From: a bacterium
GTDB lineage: Bacteria > 4484-113 > JAGGVC01
Direction of reading: 5' to 3'
Length of the DNA: 58,680 bases
NCBI GenBank assembly: GCA_021158185.1
Contig: JAGGVC010000034.1
Coordinates: 1-58,680, forward strand
Part shown: positions 1-9,897 of the stretch, in pieces
Layout of the letters: each line of letters starts with the position of its first letter
Numbering within the stretch: position 1 is the first letter of the stretch
Program-made: the position numbers and the translations under genes
The notes under the pieces: generated by a model
Told to the model about the DNA's origin: nothing
Databases searched by the model: none
What the model saw: only the letters and a program-made list of their open reading frames with translations

Positions 1-229
1 GGGCTTCGAGCTCGGCCTCGGATTCGTTCTTGGTGGTCTGGCGTGCCGCCATCACGACGTATATGCCGCCCTCGTGGTTCTCAAGGTTGTTATCGATCGC
101 CCCGAGCAACACGTCGCGGATATACCGCTGCGGCCACGCGAGCTCTTCGCATTCCCGCATCGTCTCGCGCCAGTAGTCAGGATCGGCCACGATCCGACGG
201 AAGGCCTCACTGCGCTTAAGCTTCAGCAT
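1..229 (-). CDS. Phage terminase large subunit, N-terminal fragment (truncated by window edge)
   Basis: Manual reverse-strand translation from ATG at 229: MLKLKRSEAFRRIVADPDYWRETMRECEELAWPQRYIRDVLLGAIDNNLENHEGGIYVVMAARQTTKNESEAELEA. The 'ARQTTKNE' resembles the terminase Walker A-like motif (RQTGKNE). Not in the ORF track because it is open at the edge. Overlaps the stop of the upstream ORF. Confidence 0.7.
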   Translation of the reverse strand, partial: MLKLKRSEAFRRIVADPDYWRETMRECEELAWPQRYIRDVLLGAIDNNLENHEGGIYVVMAARQTTKNESEAELEA

Positions 230-899
230 CGCTACCTCGCGCAGGATATTCGTCAAGCCGTTTGTTGGTTTCATTCCTGGCGGCGGCCAGTTCATCATCA
301 GCCGGAAGATCATCAGGCAGGTCGATCTGAATATCGCCGGATTGCTGCGGCTGAGTCGCCCTCGAATCGATTCCAAGTCCCATCCGGCGCTCGATTCGTT
401 CAAGCAGATCGAGCATCCGTTCCTCGGCCTGCAGGTATCTGATGCGGTCGAGTGCACAAGGCATCTCGGCCGGATCGCCATTGACAAGGCCGGGGTACTG
501 CCTCGTGACAGCCACGATGTAGCGCATTTCACGCCGGATCGCCACCAACAATATCTCGATAGCCTTTCGGGCGACGCTGACGACCTCGTCAAGCTGAGCC
601 TGCCGGATCGCTTCGAGTTGATCTTGCTTAACCTGCTCACGGTTGACGACGCGCTCGCGCGCCCAGTCACCTTCCCAGAATTTCTTCCGCAAGTATGCCC
701 GTAATCTAGCAAGAGGCTTGTCGTAGTCAGGTGTGGAGTCGATGATCCGCTGTGCGAGCTCCGTTGGCTGTACGCCGCTGAAGTAGGCGGCTTTGATTGC
801 TGCCCAGGGGTATTGCCAAGTTCCGCCGGCACGCCGTATAGCACGCAGATTGTTACGATCGCCAGAAGGCTTCGGCTTATTGCGACGTTTCTTAGCCAC
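216..899 (-). CDS. Probable phage terminase small subunit / DNA-packaging protein
   Basis: 227 aa basic/helical protein immediately upstream of, and overlapping, the terminase-large-like start. Confidence 0.5.
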   Translation of the reverse strand: MAKKRRNKPKPSGDRNNLRAIRRAGGTWQYPWAAIKAAYFSGVQPTELAQRIIDSTPDYDKPLARLRAYLRKKFWEGDWARERVVNREQVKQDQLEAIRQAQLDEVVSVARKAIEILLVAIRREMRYIVAVTRQYPGLVNGDPAEMPCALDRIRYLQAEERMLDLLERIERRMGLGIDSRATQPQQSGDIQIDLPDDLPADDELAAARNETNKRLDEYPARGSDAEA

Positions 900-2325
900 A
901 CGCAGCGATCACCGCCTTCGTGGCCTCTTTGGCATCGCCTTTGAGGAAGACCAACACGCTCTGATGACATCTGCCTAGTTTGCGCGTTCCCTGGAATTGT
1001 CTCCTTATCCTGATCGGCAATGAACCGGCTTGAACGATCAAAACAGCTGAGTTGTATAGCTCAAGCCCTGCATCCTTGAAGGCCGCAATTGTGTCGCCCG
1101 GCAGGTCACGACAGATCCCGCGTGCTTTCACGAGATCGCCAACAACAAAACAGGCGAAGCGATCCGGTTTCAGCATCGAACAGGATTCGGCAATTATCTT
1201 GCGATATACGTCCTGGAATTCGCTCCACGCCATATTGCTCAGATCCGCGGGATCATCGCTGTAGATCTCCAAATCACCGTATGGCGGACAGGTGAACAGG
1301 AAGTCGTATTCATCCTCGGCCAGCTTCCGCACGTTGAGCGAATCACCAGTGATCCAACGAACATCATCGTCGGGTATCACTGTTTTCGCCAGATCGCGGT
1401 TGGCCAGCACCTGCTCCTCTCGAAGATCGATCCCTGTGTAGTGTCGCCCCGTTATTGCGGCCACAACACCCCGCACGGCACCACCAGCAAAGGGATCGAG
1501 TATATTGCCGCCCTGCGGGCAGAACCACTGATATGCGATCTCGCAGAGCACCGGATCGAAGAGCGATAGTATTCCGCCACCATCGGTGGTTTCGATTGCG
1601 CTGCCGCCGGGTAGATAGCCCTCAAGGTATTTTCCCTGGAATTCCTCGTTCGACATCTCGCGACCGAGAACACTTTCGCAGCGTTCCTTCTTGGCGAAAT
1701 AATTCGGTGTAGTCCCAGATAACGATCCAGGTGACTGAAGGGTTTCCCGTCCGCCCAGACGCTGATTCAGCCCGAGCGCCAGCCATTTCTTCTTTCGTTC
1801 CTGCCAATAGCCTTGGCGACTATCGAGCACCGTAAAGGGTGGCACGATGAATTCCTCGATCAACGACTGCTTCTTTTCAGCCGTGGCTGCAACGAGATTC
1901 TCTACACTCTCGGGGAATGTACGATCCAGATCCAGCAACAGATCATCAAGCCCGAGCGCCTCGAACTCCGGAAGCTCACGCAGCTCCGCGAGGATCGGGA
2001 GCGCTTCATCGGTGAACTCGCCGCAAATGCCGGGATTGTTGAGCGTCAGATTGAGCGCCTTTTCCTCGTCGGGCGGCAGATCAACCACCACCACGCGGGT
2101 TTGCTTAATCCCCTGCTGCTGCAGCACCCTGAAGCGCTGATGACCGCCCACGATATTGCCGGTCTCGCTGTTCACGATGATCGGCTGCACCAGCCCGAAG
2201 CGCTCGATGCTGGCCTTGAGGCCGCCAAGCGCCGACTCGCTTATCGTGCGCGGGTTGTATTCGGCGGGTGTTAGATCCTCAAGTCTGCGATCCTCGATTC
2301 TGATTTCTGCAACCGGCATTAACAT
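892..2325 (-). CDS. ParB-like nuclease domain fused to DNA (N4/N6) methyltransferase
   Basis: N-terminus 'LTPAEYNPRTISESALGGLKASIERFGLVQPIIVN...IVGGHQRF' is ParB-like; C-terminus has 'NILDPFAGGAVRG', 'YTGIDLREEQV' and 'FTCPPYGDLE' methyltransferase motifs. Confidence 0.85.
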   Translation of the reverse strand: MLMPVAEIRIEDRRLEDLTPAEYNPRTISESALGGLKASIERFGLVQPIIVNSETGNIVGGHQRFRVLQQQGIKQTRVVVVDLPPDEEKALNLTLNNPGICGEFTDEALPILAELRELPEFEALGLDDLLLDLDRTFPESVENLVAATAEKKQSLIEEFIVPPFTVLDSRQGYWQERKKKWLALGLNQRLGGRETLQSPGSLSGTTPNYFAKKERCESVLGREMSNEEFQGKYLEGYLPGGSAIETTDGGGILSLFDPVLCEIAYQWFCPQGGNILDPFAGGAVRGVVAAITGRHYTGIDLREEQVLANRDLAKTVIPDDDVRWITGDSLNVRKLAEDEYDFLFTCPPYGDLEIYSDDPADLSNMAWSEFQDVYRKIIAESCSMLKPDRFACFVVGDLVKARGICRDLPGDTIAAFKDAGLELYNSAVLIVQAGSLPIRIRRQFQGTRKLGRCHQSVLVFLKGDAKEATKAVIAACG

Positions 2326-2437
2326 CCTTGGGGGGCCCGGCGGAGTGAGGTCTCAGGCCTTCACGGCGGGCTTCTTGGACCTGTAAAAATTAACCAGGCC
2401 CCCTACTTATGGGCTGCAAAAAAACGGTTATTTCGTG

Positions 2438-2758
2438 TCATTCGGTCCAATTATCGAGGATTTTCTCTATTTCGGCGCATACTTTCTTCGCCGTCCGCCT
2501 TGTCGTAGACAGGGTTCGCTCGATTTTTTCCCAACTTGCCCCTAATTGTCGCATTTCCCACATCTGAATCTCTCTGGTGATCAATCTTTCGCCGTCCGAT
2601 TTTCGGCCCTTCAGGAGCAACCACAAGCATAATCTCCGGAGTGCTTCGGCTGCCGTATCGTCTCGTTCTTGCTCAAGCGACTCAAGATATGCATCCTCGG
2701 GGCCGCCACGGCTATCGGGTAGGTTATCGACAGCTATGTACGGGCGGCGTGAGGTCAT
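2438..2758 (-). CDS. Small phage protein, possible HTH/sigma-like or antiterminator
   Basis: 106 aa, helical; 'EMRQLGASWEKIERTLSTTRRTAKKV' reads as an HTH. Confidence 0.4.
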   Translation of the reverse strand: MTSRRPYIAVDNLPDSRGGPEDAYLESLEQERDDTAAEALRRLCLWLLLKGRKSDGERLITREIQMWEMRQLGASWEKIERTLSTTRRTAKKVCAEIEKILDNWTE

Positions 2759-2985
2759 TGCTGGCTGGTCTGCTCCTCAAGCGTGAATCGGTAATACTTG
2801 CCCTGGCCGGTGATTCCCGTTTTTTCGCCGGCCTCGACGAGCTTGTCGCGTATCTCGACGCTGTTTTCGAGTTCCTTCATAAGCCATTCGGCCTGCTTAC
2901 GGTCCAAAATCAACGGCAATTCCAGGATGATCCCATCTCTCTCGATCTTAGTCACGATAATCGCCTCCTTCCGGAGACCCGCCAC
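2755..2985 (-). CDS. Hypothetical small phage protein
   Basis: 76 aa ORF in the operon, overlaps the next gene. Confidence 0.4.
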   Translation of the reverse strand: MAGLRKEAIIVTKIERDGIILELPLILDRKQAEWLMKELENSVEIRDKLVEAGEKTGITGQGKYYRFTLEEQTSQQ

Positions 2986-3083
2986 CTGCTACAATCAGCA
3001 CAGGCGGCAGGCCTGCCAACTCAGGTCTCTCGCTTAGGGTCGACGGCTTCTTTCTCGGTTTCCGTCGGCCCGCTGCATTTCAT

Positions 3084-3680
3084 CTACCGGGCAGCTTCCC
3101 GTTCCGGTACACCGCGCAATAACCTGGGCTGCACAATCTTGCTCTGACGGTACAAACCCTCAGCCTCGCACGACAATGCATACGCATCAGCCAGGTCTTC
3201 ACGGATCCGCTTGGTAACGCGCATCTGCTCCAGCTCGCGCCATCCGCGCTGCACAGCAGTTCGGATCATCGCGCTTTTGCTAGCGTTGCCGTCACGAGTG
3301 AAATGGAGTTTAAGCGACCGGGGATCGACCGCAAAGAGTGAAGCAGTAGGCCAGACCTGAGCCAAGCCCGCCATCACTGCCCCGAACAGAATCGAACGAT
3401 ACTGCCACTCGTGGATGTTGCCGCCTTTTTGGCCGTCTCGTTCCGGCACTGAGTGGAGCGGATGCTCCACCGCAATTGCGGTAATGCTGGCAGATATATC
3501 GAAAAGATGCTCCACAAGCCTACCGCCATATAGCACAATCTCGTGAGTGGCCACCGAAAGCGGGTTTCCTGTTACGCCCTTCACCGCGCAATGCCGGTGG
3601 ATTACTTTCTCGCCGCAACGCACAACTAGGCCGGTGCTGAATGCCAAGTCGATGCCAGCAAATATCTCTCGCTCACTCAC
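3084..3680 (-). CDS. RuvC-like / RNase H-fold Holliday junction resolvase
   Basis: 'FAGIDLAFSTGLVVRCGEKVIHR...' N-terminal strand with Asp, plus 'ITAIAVEHPLH' and C-terminal 'DLADAYALSCEA'. GTG start at 3680 (VSEREIFAGID) overlaps the upstream stop. Confidence 0.6.
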   Translation of the reverse strand: MSEREIFAGIDLAFSTGLVVRCGEKVIHRHCAVKGVTGNPLSVATHEIVLYGGRLVEHLFDISASITAIAVEHPLHSVPERDGQKGGNIHEWQYRSILFGAVMAGLAQVWPTASLFAVDPRSLKLHFTRDGNASKSAMIRTAVQRGWRELEQMRVTKRIREDLADAYALSCEAEGLYRQSKIVQPRLLRGVPEREAAR

Positions 3681-4618
3681 ACCAGCACCCCTTCGGGGGT
3701 TTGAAACCCAAGGTGTGGGTCGGTGATCGTGGCGACCGCGCCCCATTCGAAAAGCCGATTGAAGATCCGGTCGCCGTAACGCCCGGCGATCCCCGGCTGA
3801 CTCAGGTTGGTCGTGATCACCGTCGGCAACCGCTCAACGCACCTGAGATCGACGATCTCTTCCCACTGAGCAACGCCCCAGCCGCTGTCCTGGCGAAAAT
3901 GCTCACGTCCAAAGTCGTCGATCACCAAAAGCTCCGGATGATAAGCGATCCCGCGGACATTGCCCTGTTCGTAAGCGTGATCGAGTATCTGCTTAGCGGT
4001 CATAAACTTGAATTCCGGCATAAGCGCCCTGAGGGATTTCTTGAGCATTGCGGTTGAATCGAACGAAGACGAACGATTATTCTTCTCGCAAACCACTCGC
4101 TCCTTCAGGGCGAGCTGGTAATCAGCCTCAACCGGACTCGATACCGCGAATCGCTTCATCAGGAATGTCCGCATCGCGCTACCGGTCGATACCACCTTGA
4201 GTTCCCGGTCGGCCTTGCACGATCTCTCGTGTTTCTGTCGGGATTTCTCGATCTCCTCGGCGGTCGGCGGCACTGGTGGAGCTGCCGCCAAGAGAGCCTT
4301 CCGGTACATATCGTCCCTGCGGAAGTCCGCAAGCTCCATTCGGTAGAAGCTCTTTGCCGATGTATGCCAGTGATACAGAATCGCTGCCGCCCAGGCCGCC
4401 ACGGTCTTACCGCGACGGGATTCGCCCGTCAGCACGATCACGCCCCCATCGAGCAGAAGCTCGATATTCTGGATCACCCGGGCGATGGCCTGTCCGTCGT
4501 AACCAGGGCTTAGACTCTGGAGATTCCGTAGTATGCCTTCGATCGCATCCGGCACCGGGCAGTCCGCTTGGCAGTAGGCCTCGATGATCTCTGGTGTTTC
4601 GAATTTGAATTTCTTCAT
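3677..4618 (-). CDS. DnaC-like helicase loader / AAA+ ATPase
   Basis: Walker A-like 'VLTGESRRGKTVAA', Walker B 'LLVIDDFGRE', sensor 'PTVITTNLS'; adjacent to a replication initiator. Confidence 0.75.
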   Translation of the reverse strand: MKKFKFETPEIIEAYCQADCPVPDAIEGILRNLQSLSPGYDGQAIARVIQNIELLLDGGVIVLTGESRRGKTVAAWAAAILYHWHTSAKSFYRMELADFRRDDMYRKALLAAAPPVPPTAEEIEKSRQKHERSCKADRELKVVSTGSAMRTFLMKRFAVSSPVEADYQLALKERVVCEKNNRSSSFDSTAMLKKSLRALMPEFKFMTAKQILDHAYEQGNVRGIAYHPELLVIDDFGREHFRQDSGWGVAQWEEIVDLRCVERLPTVITTNLSQPGIAGRYGDRIFNRLFEWGAVATITDPHLGFQTPEGVLV

Positions 4619-5598
4619 AGCTCCCTCATCCTCAGAACGGGTTCTGTCGGCTCAAGGCGCTGATCGTCGCCGGCGGGTTTCGGTTTTCGATTGCCGCCCC
4701 GCTGTCGTTTCGCCCAGGCGACGAGCTTGTCGAACTTCGTCAAGTTGTCGCCGCTTTCTCGTTTCTTCCGGAGACCCGGTATTGAGTAGACCTGCGTCGC
4801 CCATCCGCCCCAGCGTCCCTCCGGCTGATAATCTTCCTTGAGCGTGTAGAGTGCCAGTTCGAATGCTTCTTCGGCCTCATCGCCGTAATCCTTCCGGATC
4901 AACCTGACGGCCTTGAGATCAGCATCGGTCGGTTTGCCGGAGATCTTCTTCTTGATTCCCTGCCGCTCGATGTTCGATTTAATCTGCCTGATGAACTTTT
5001 CTGCAATGGCTCGATCAGCGGGGTCGTGCTGTTTTTTCTTCTCCGGCGGCTCAGAATCTGCCGCATGTTCCCTACAAGCAATAAGTTTATTTTCTAGAGG
5101 ATCCTTTCTATCTGTATTCTTCTTCTTATCTAATCTAATCTTATCTAGGACGCGGTCGCCGCGCTCCGACTGCGCGCTTACCGCGCTCTCCCCGCGCTCC
5201 GACTGCGCGGCTTCTGCGCGTTGAGGACGCGGTAATGATGTCGGCGTAAAATCTTTGGCGCGGCCGCCCTGGTATTTCCTGAAATTGGGAATCTCAATGT
5301 AGGCCTTGCCTCGCACCTCGTACAGATTTATGAATCCGGCTTTTTCGAGCGCAACCAAGGATTGCTTGATTGACTTCGGGGAAGTTCTATCGTGTGAAAA
5401 GAATTTCCCTTTTAGAAAAACTTCGTCTCCAGTATGTAATCCTTCGTCGTCAGCGTGTATGATAATTGTTTGGAATATGTATCTAGCTTGTATCGAAAGT
5501 GTCGCGAACAGCGCGTTATCGTGTAATTTACCATACAGTTTTCGCCAAGGTTTTGTTGCCATTTTGATCCTCCGAATTAACCTCGTTATTGTGCCCAC
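4615..5598 (-). CDS. Phage replication initiator / replisome organizer-like protein
   Basis: N-terminal winged-helix-like 'KPWRKLYGKLHDNALFATLSIQARYIFQTIIIHADDEGLH...IPNFRKYQ'; next to the DnaC-like loader. Confidence 0.65.
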   Translation of the reverse strand: MGTITRLIRRIKMATKPWRKLYGKLHDNALFATLSIQARYIFQTIIIHADDEGLHTGDEVFLKGKFFSHDRTSPKSIKQSLVALEKAGFINLYEVRGKAYIEIPNFRKYQGGRAKDFTPTSLPRPQRAEAAQSERGESAVSAQSERGDRVLDKIRLDKKKNTDRKDPLENKLIACREHAADSEPPEKKKQHDPADRAIAEKFIRQIKSNIERQGIKKKISGKPTDADLKAVRLIRKDYGDEAEEAFELALYTLKEDYQPEGRWGGWATQVYSIPGLRKKRESGDNLTKFDKLVAWAKRQRGGNRKPKPAGDDQRLEPTEPVLRMREL

Positions 5599-5617
5599 CC
5601 GCCGCCCCTGAAATTGC

Positions 5618-6220
5618 TTAAGCTGGCTTGCCGACCATCTCCCCGATGCTCGCCTGATCGGGCTTTTCTTCCTCGGTTTCGACTAGGCCCTGGCGTTCGA
5701 ATTCCACGTTGATGAGCGTCCCGATCGTCCCGAGCCCGAGGCGCTGCGCCGGCGACGGCTTCAAGATCTTGATCTTGATCACCAGGTAGGCGCTGCGGTA
5801 TTCATCCTCACGCTCCACGTGGGCGTCCAGGAACGGCTGAAGTTCCGCCAGCTGGATGTGACGATACAACAGATGCTCCTCGCCCTCAGCGAACGCCAGC
5901 ACCTCTGCCTGGGCGCTCTCGAGCTTGAGCGCAAACGCCTGCTCGGTGTCGATCACACCCTCGGTGAGCTTCAGGGTGCCGTCCCAGATCCAGAACCGCG
6001 AGCCGCCGCGGTACCGGAAATCACCGTCGCCGTCGCCCTGAACGGGCCGCGACAGCATTTCGAGGATCTTGTCCGACACCACCCCGATAAGCGGCACCTT
6101 GAGGGTCGCGGTCAGTTGCGGCGTCCCGTCTGGGTTCAGCCTCACCTGGCTCGACCGGATGGTCGTGGTCTCGGTACTTTCAAAATCGATCAATTCAATT
6201 GGCATTTCAGCCTCCTTCAA
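5618..6220 (-). CDS. Hypothetical phage protein
   Basis: 200 aa ORF with good operon placement; no family recognised. Confidence 0.5.
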   Translation of the reverse strand: MKEAEMPIELIDFESTETTTIRSSQVRLNPDGTPQLTATLKVPLIGVVSDKILEMLSRPVQGDGDGDFRYRGGSRFWIWDGTLKLTEGVIDTEQAFALKLESAQAEVLAFAEGEEHLLYRHIQLAELQPFLDAHVEREDEYRSAYLVIKIKILKPSPAQRLGLGTIGTLINVEFERQGLVETEEEKPDQASIGEMVGKPA

Positions 6221-6398
6221 AGAATAAATTAAAAACGGTGGTGCCGATCAGTACCAGCACCGACATCAACACAGCAACACAGCCGACAGCAGGTCGCTTG
6301 ACAGCGGCGAATCCGTAATGCCGCCTGAGCTCCCTAGGCTCAGCTTTTCGACCGAACTTGCCAGCGAAATCTCGTTCGTATTCCTCTAAAGTGATCAT
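6207..6398 (-). CDS. Small membrane protein
   Basis: 63 aa with one hydrophobic segment 'VGCVAVLMSVLVLIGTTVFNLFF'. Confidence 0.4.
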   Translation of the reverse strand: MITLEEYERDFAGKFGRKAEPRELRRHYGFAAVKRPAVGCVAVLMSVLVLIGTTVFNLFFEGG

Positions 6399-6759
6399 CT
6401 CGACTTCCCCCTGTGGTAGTCACTCCCTGCGGCTCGATCTCCTTCTCGACCCGCCTTCTCCTTGCATCCAGTTCAGCCTGTGCCCGAAGTGCGCACTCCC
6501 GTAGCTCGCTCTCGGCGCGGCTGATCCGTGTGATCGGTTTCGGGCGTTGCTTATCTCTCATAATCAGTCGTCAGGTGATTTCGGGCTTCGTATGCTCGCA
6601 GCAGCCTTGCAACGAATTCCAGTGCTTCAGGATCGATGCCACTGTCAGAGCAGTAATCACAGACAATATCGCCCTTCTCGCCAGCGCAACCAGGGCAAGG
6701 AGGTAGGTGCTCCTTCAAGCCGTTCTGGTGATACTTCAACAGCCATTCACGTGCTCCCA

Positions 6760-7374
6760 TCATCCCTCCATCCCCGCCAGCGCGAAATACAGCCAGAAGT
6801 TCTTGAGGATCTCGCGGTACTCGCGGTCGACCTTGCGGGCATACGGCCAGTACGGGCGAGCGGGGCCGCCGTTGTAGTTGGCCAGCATCTGCATATAGCT
6901 GCCCTCGTCGTTGTACCGCCTGAGGATCTGGCAGCCCACGGCGATGTTCGTCTCCTCGTTCCGGATGTTGCCGTCGATCTCGATACCGGCATTTCGGCCC
7001 CAGGAGCCGCGCCACCAGCCCGGGTGGATCTGCATCAGCCCGACCTCTCCGATTGCACCGGTGCAACCTGGCCGCCAGTCCGATTCGGTCTTGACGACCG
7101 CCAGCAGCAGCAGCGGATCGAGCTCGTAACGGCGTGCAGTCACGACAAGGTAAGCAGCGAGCTCGCCTGAGCGCTGCCAGCTGAAGTACTCACCAGAGCG
7201 TGAGTGAATGTACGTCTGGCAGTAGAGCCGCAATGCCGTCTCTAGGCCAGAATCGGCATCCGCCACGGCAACACGATTCAGGGCGGTTACGATCAGGATC
7301 ATCACGATCCCGCCGATCAACAACTTGTTTACTCGCCGCCTGAGGGCGGCCTGCTTGGTTGGTTGGTATTTCAT
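6760..7374 (-). CDS. Lytic transglycosylase (SLT domain) with N-terminal signal/anchor
   Basis: 'LLLAVVKTESDWRPGCTGAIGEVGLMQIHPGWW...NIAVGCQILRRYND...LANYNGGPARPYWPYARKV' is SLT/GH23-like; hydrophobic N-terminus. Confidence 0.85.
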   Translation of the reverse strand: MKYQPTKQAALRRRVNKLLIGGIVMILIVTALNRVAVADADSGLETALRLYCQTYIHSRSGEYFSWQRSGELAAYLVVTARRYELDPLLLLAVVKTESDWRPGCTGAIGEVGLMQIHPGWWRGSWGRNAGIEIDGNIRNEETNIAVGCQILRRYNDEGSYMQMLANYNGGPARPYWPYARKVDREYREILKNFWLYFALAGMEG

Positions 7375-7380
7375 CGCTTA

Positions 7381-7464
7381 TCACCTCGCTTGATGCTCTG
7401 GTGGAACAATGCAAAACATCACGTACAGACAAACGGGGAAGTTTTTCTTAATCCACTGCTTCAT
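7381..7464 (-). CDS. Tiny hydrophobic ORF (27 aa) just upstream of the lytic transglycosylase
   Basis: MKQWIKKNFPVCLYVMFCIVPPEHQAR preceded by AAGGAGTGACACG (good SD) and followed closely by the transglycosylase start. Confidence 0.4.
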   Translation of the reverse strand: MKQWIKKNFPVCLYVMFCIVPPEHQAR

Positions 7465-7468
7465 CGTG

Positions 7469-8002
7469 TCACTCCTTGAATAGACTTTCAGTCGTGGGCC
7501 CCACCTGCTTCGCCTCGTTGATCTGCCGCATATCCTCGGTTGTTTTGGCGACGTGGCACTTGTGGCAAAGCAGCTGCAGATTCTGGCGCTGCCAATACTT
7601 GAGCTCACGCGGTGCGAGCGCAAGCGGCACAATGTGATCCAATTCAGGATATGTATCGCGGCCGCATTTCTCGCACCGCCGCCCTCGCTCCCTGATCAGC
7701 GTAAGTTTGGCGTGCTCAGGATTCGTGATGAAAAGATATTCTTCAACGCAGGCCTTGTGCCAGTACCGACGGCGCGGCTCATAGGTCGGCTCGCCGCAAA
7801 ACCGGCATATCCCGTGATGTCGATCGTTGAAACCATCCGGCAGTGGTGGCTTGCGGTAATCGATCCGCACAAGGCCTGTGCCTTTACACTTAGGGCATTG
7901 ACGAGCTCCGCAGAATCCAGCCTTTGTGCTCCCGTCACCACCACAGCGCCGACAAGTCTCGGTCTCCATACAGGGCGGAAGCGCCGTGGTTGTCGACATC
8001 AC
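7469..8002 (-). CDS. HNH endonuclease with N-terminal zinc-binding motifs
   Basis: 'CEKCGRDTYPELDHIVPLALAPRELKYWQRQNLQLLCHKCHVAKT' HNH motif plus several CxxC pairs. Confidence 0.85.
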   Translation of the reverse strand: MMSTTTALPPCMETETCRRCGGDGSTKAGFCGARQCPKCKGTGLVRIDYRKPPLPDGFNDRHHGICRFCGEPTYEPRRRYWHKACVEEYLFITNPEHAKLTLIRERGRRCEKCGRDTYPELDHIVPLALAPRELKYWQRQNLQLLCHKCHVAKTTEDMRQINEAKQVGPTTESLFKE

Positions 8003-9897
8003 TCGCCCTCCGGGGCCGGAACTTCCGGCTCGATTTCAGGCTCTGGTACCTCAGCCGTCCAGCTGTCGATCTTCAGCCCTGCTTCAGCGATGAACCGACT
8101 CGGGCTGTGTGGCTTGGCGTTCGGGTACGGGTTCTCGGTGTGGTAGCTCAGGTGAAACTGATCACGCGCCCGCGTCATCGCTACGTAGGCCAGCCGCCGT
8201 TCTTCCTCAAGCCTGCCCTCGGCGAGCGCCAAGTTATTCGGCCAGCGCCCCTCTCGGAAATTCGGCAAGAACACGACCGGCCACTCCAGACCCTTTGCGG
8301 CATGCGCCGTCCCGAGCCGCACGGCATTAACCTGCTCTAAATCTTCATCGGTTGCCGTCCCGAGCGCGCATCGCTCCAGGAAAGCCTCTGGATCATTCAG
8401 TTCCGGATTCGCTTCCAGCTGCAGCATCGCCCATTGCGTGAACGCCATCGCTGCTGCATGCGGATGCCCAGGAGCCGTGAGTTTCCGCCATACTGGTGTC
8501 TGCTCGAACACCGTGAATACACCGGCTGTGCTCGACTGCTGAGCCACCACGTCGATACTCTCGACGATCTCCGGCCAGAGCGATTTCTCTCGTGCGTATT
8601 CCTTCAGGCACTTACCCTCGGTGAGTGCGGTCTTGAGATGCTGGCTGGTATCCGATTTCTCCCGCATTCCGTACACGCTAAACAGCAGTAGTTTGAACGA
8701 TTCGTCGTCGCAGAAATTGATCACAAGCCGCATCAAAGAAATGAATGCTCGCACGGATGTCGATTTCAGGAACGCCGGCTTGACCAGCAGCAGCGTCGGG
8801 ATACCCACCGAGCGCGCAGCCTGCTCGTAGAGCAGGAGATCCCTGTTCTGCCTGAATAGCACCGCGCAATCCCGCCAGTCGTACTGATCTTTATCGATGA
8901 AATCCTGCTCGATCCTGCGGAATACATCGCTGGCCTCGGTTTCGTAATCCGGATAACGCCGGCAGCTGGTGCTTGGTCTGAAATGCACCGGCTGCTCGCG
9001 ATGCGCGCGCACGGTTTTCCTGATCTGGTATTTGTTGTAGGCAATGAGTTCGCTGCTCCGCCGGATGATCTCGGGGACGCTTCTAAAGTTCGTTTCGAGC
9101 GCCGTCACATCGGTATCGTCGGGGGCCGAGTCCCCGAATCTCAGGAACTGATCGACATCGGCATCGCGCCAGCCGTAGATGCTCTGGCAGTCGTCCCCGA
9201 CCACCGTCAGCCCCCTCAGGTCCGAGTTCTCGCCGAAATACATAATCAGCCGCCATTGGCGCTTCGATGTATCCTGGCCCTCGTCGAGCAGCACGGCTTT
9301 GAATCCGGCGATCCATTGCTGAACCGGCGCGTGATTCCCGATAAGCTGCAACGTCAACACCTCAAGGCCGTCGTAATCGACAGCACGGTTTCTCCGGAGC
9401 GTATCCTGGTAGTCGTCGATTGCCGCCCTCAGGCCAGGATCGACCGGTTGGCTCATCCAAGCAAGGCATTCCTGAGCGATCTTCAGTGCCTTCCGGAGCG
9501 CTGATTTGCTCTTTATGGTTTTCTTGCAGTACCGCAGTATGGATCTCGTCAGAAGGTATTCGCGGTCGTAATCGTCGTAGATCGTGAAAGCCGGATAGCC
9601 GATCAGATGGCCAAACCGCCGTAGCAGCTCGGCACAGAACCCGTGGATCGTCCCGAGCCTGACGAGGTTGCCGTCCTTGGCGCCGCACTGCGCTACGATC
9701 CTGTCACGAAGTTCGAGCGCCGCCCGACGTGTGAACGTGATCGCCAGCACTGATTGCGCCGCAACCCCGTCGTTGATGTATTTCGCAACCCGCGCCGTGA
9801 GCGTACGGGTTTTGCCGCTGCCGGCAGCCGCCACGATCTTGAGATATCGACTGTCGGATTCGACCGCCGCAAGCTGCTCCCGTGTTAATTCAGGCAT
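7999..9897 (-). CDS. UvrD/Rep/PcrA-like superfamily 1 DNA helicase
   Basis: 'IVAAAGSGKTRTL', 'AVLLDEGQDTSKRQWRL', 'LETNFRSVPEII', 'GTAHAAKGLEWPVVFLP', 'LAYVAMTRARD'. Confidence 0.9.
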   Translation of the reverse strand: MPELTREQLAAVESDSRYLKIVAAAGSGKTRTLTARVAKYINDGVAAQSVLAITFTRRAALELRDRIVAQCGAKDGNLVRLGTIHGFCAELLRRFGHLIGYPAFTIYDDYDREYLLTRSILRYCKKTIKSKSALRKALKIAQECLAWMSQPVDPGLRAAIDDYQDTLRRNRAVDYDGLEVLTLQLIGNHAPVQQWIAGFKAVLLDEGQDTSKRQWRLIMYFGENSDLRGLTVVGDDCQSIYGWRDADVDQFLRFGDSAPDDTDVTALETNFRSVPEIIRRSSELIAYNKYQIRKTVRAHREQPVHFRPSTSCRRYPDYETEASDVFRRIEQDFIDKDQYDWRDCAVLFRQNRDLLLYEQAARSVGIPTLLLVKPAFLKSTSVRAFISLMRLVINFCDDESFKLLLFSVYGMREKSDTSQHLKTALTEGKCLKEYAREKSLWPEIVESIDVVAQQSSTAGVFTVFEQTPVWRKLTAPGHPHAAAMAFTQWAMLQLEANPELNDPEAFLERCALGTATDEDLEQVNAVRLGTAHAAKGLEWPVVFLPNFREGRWPNNLALAEGRLEEERRLAYVAMTRARDQFHLSYHTENPYPNAKPHSPSRFIAEAGLKIDSWTAEVPEPEIEPEVPAPEGE

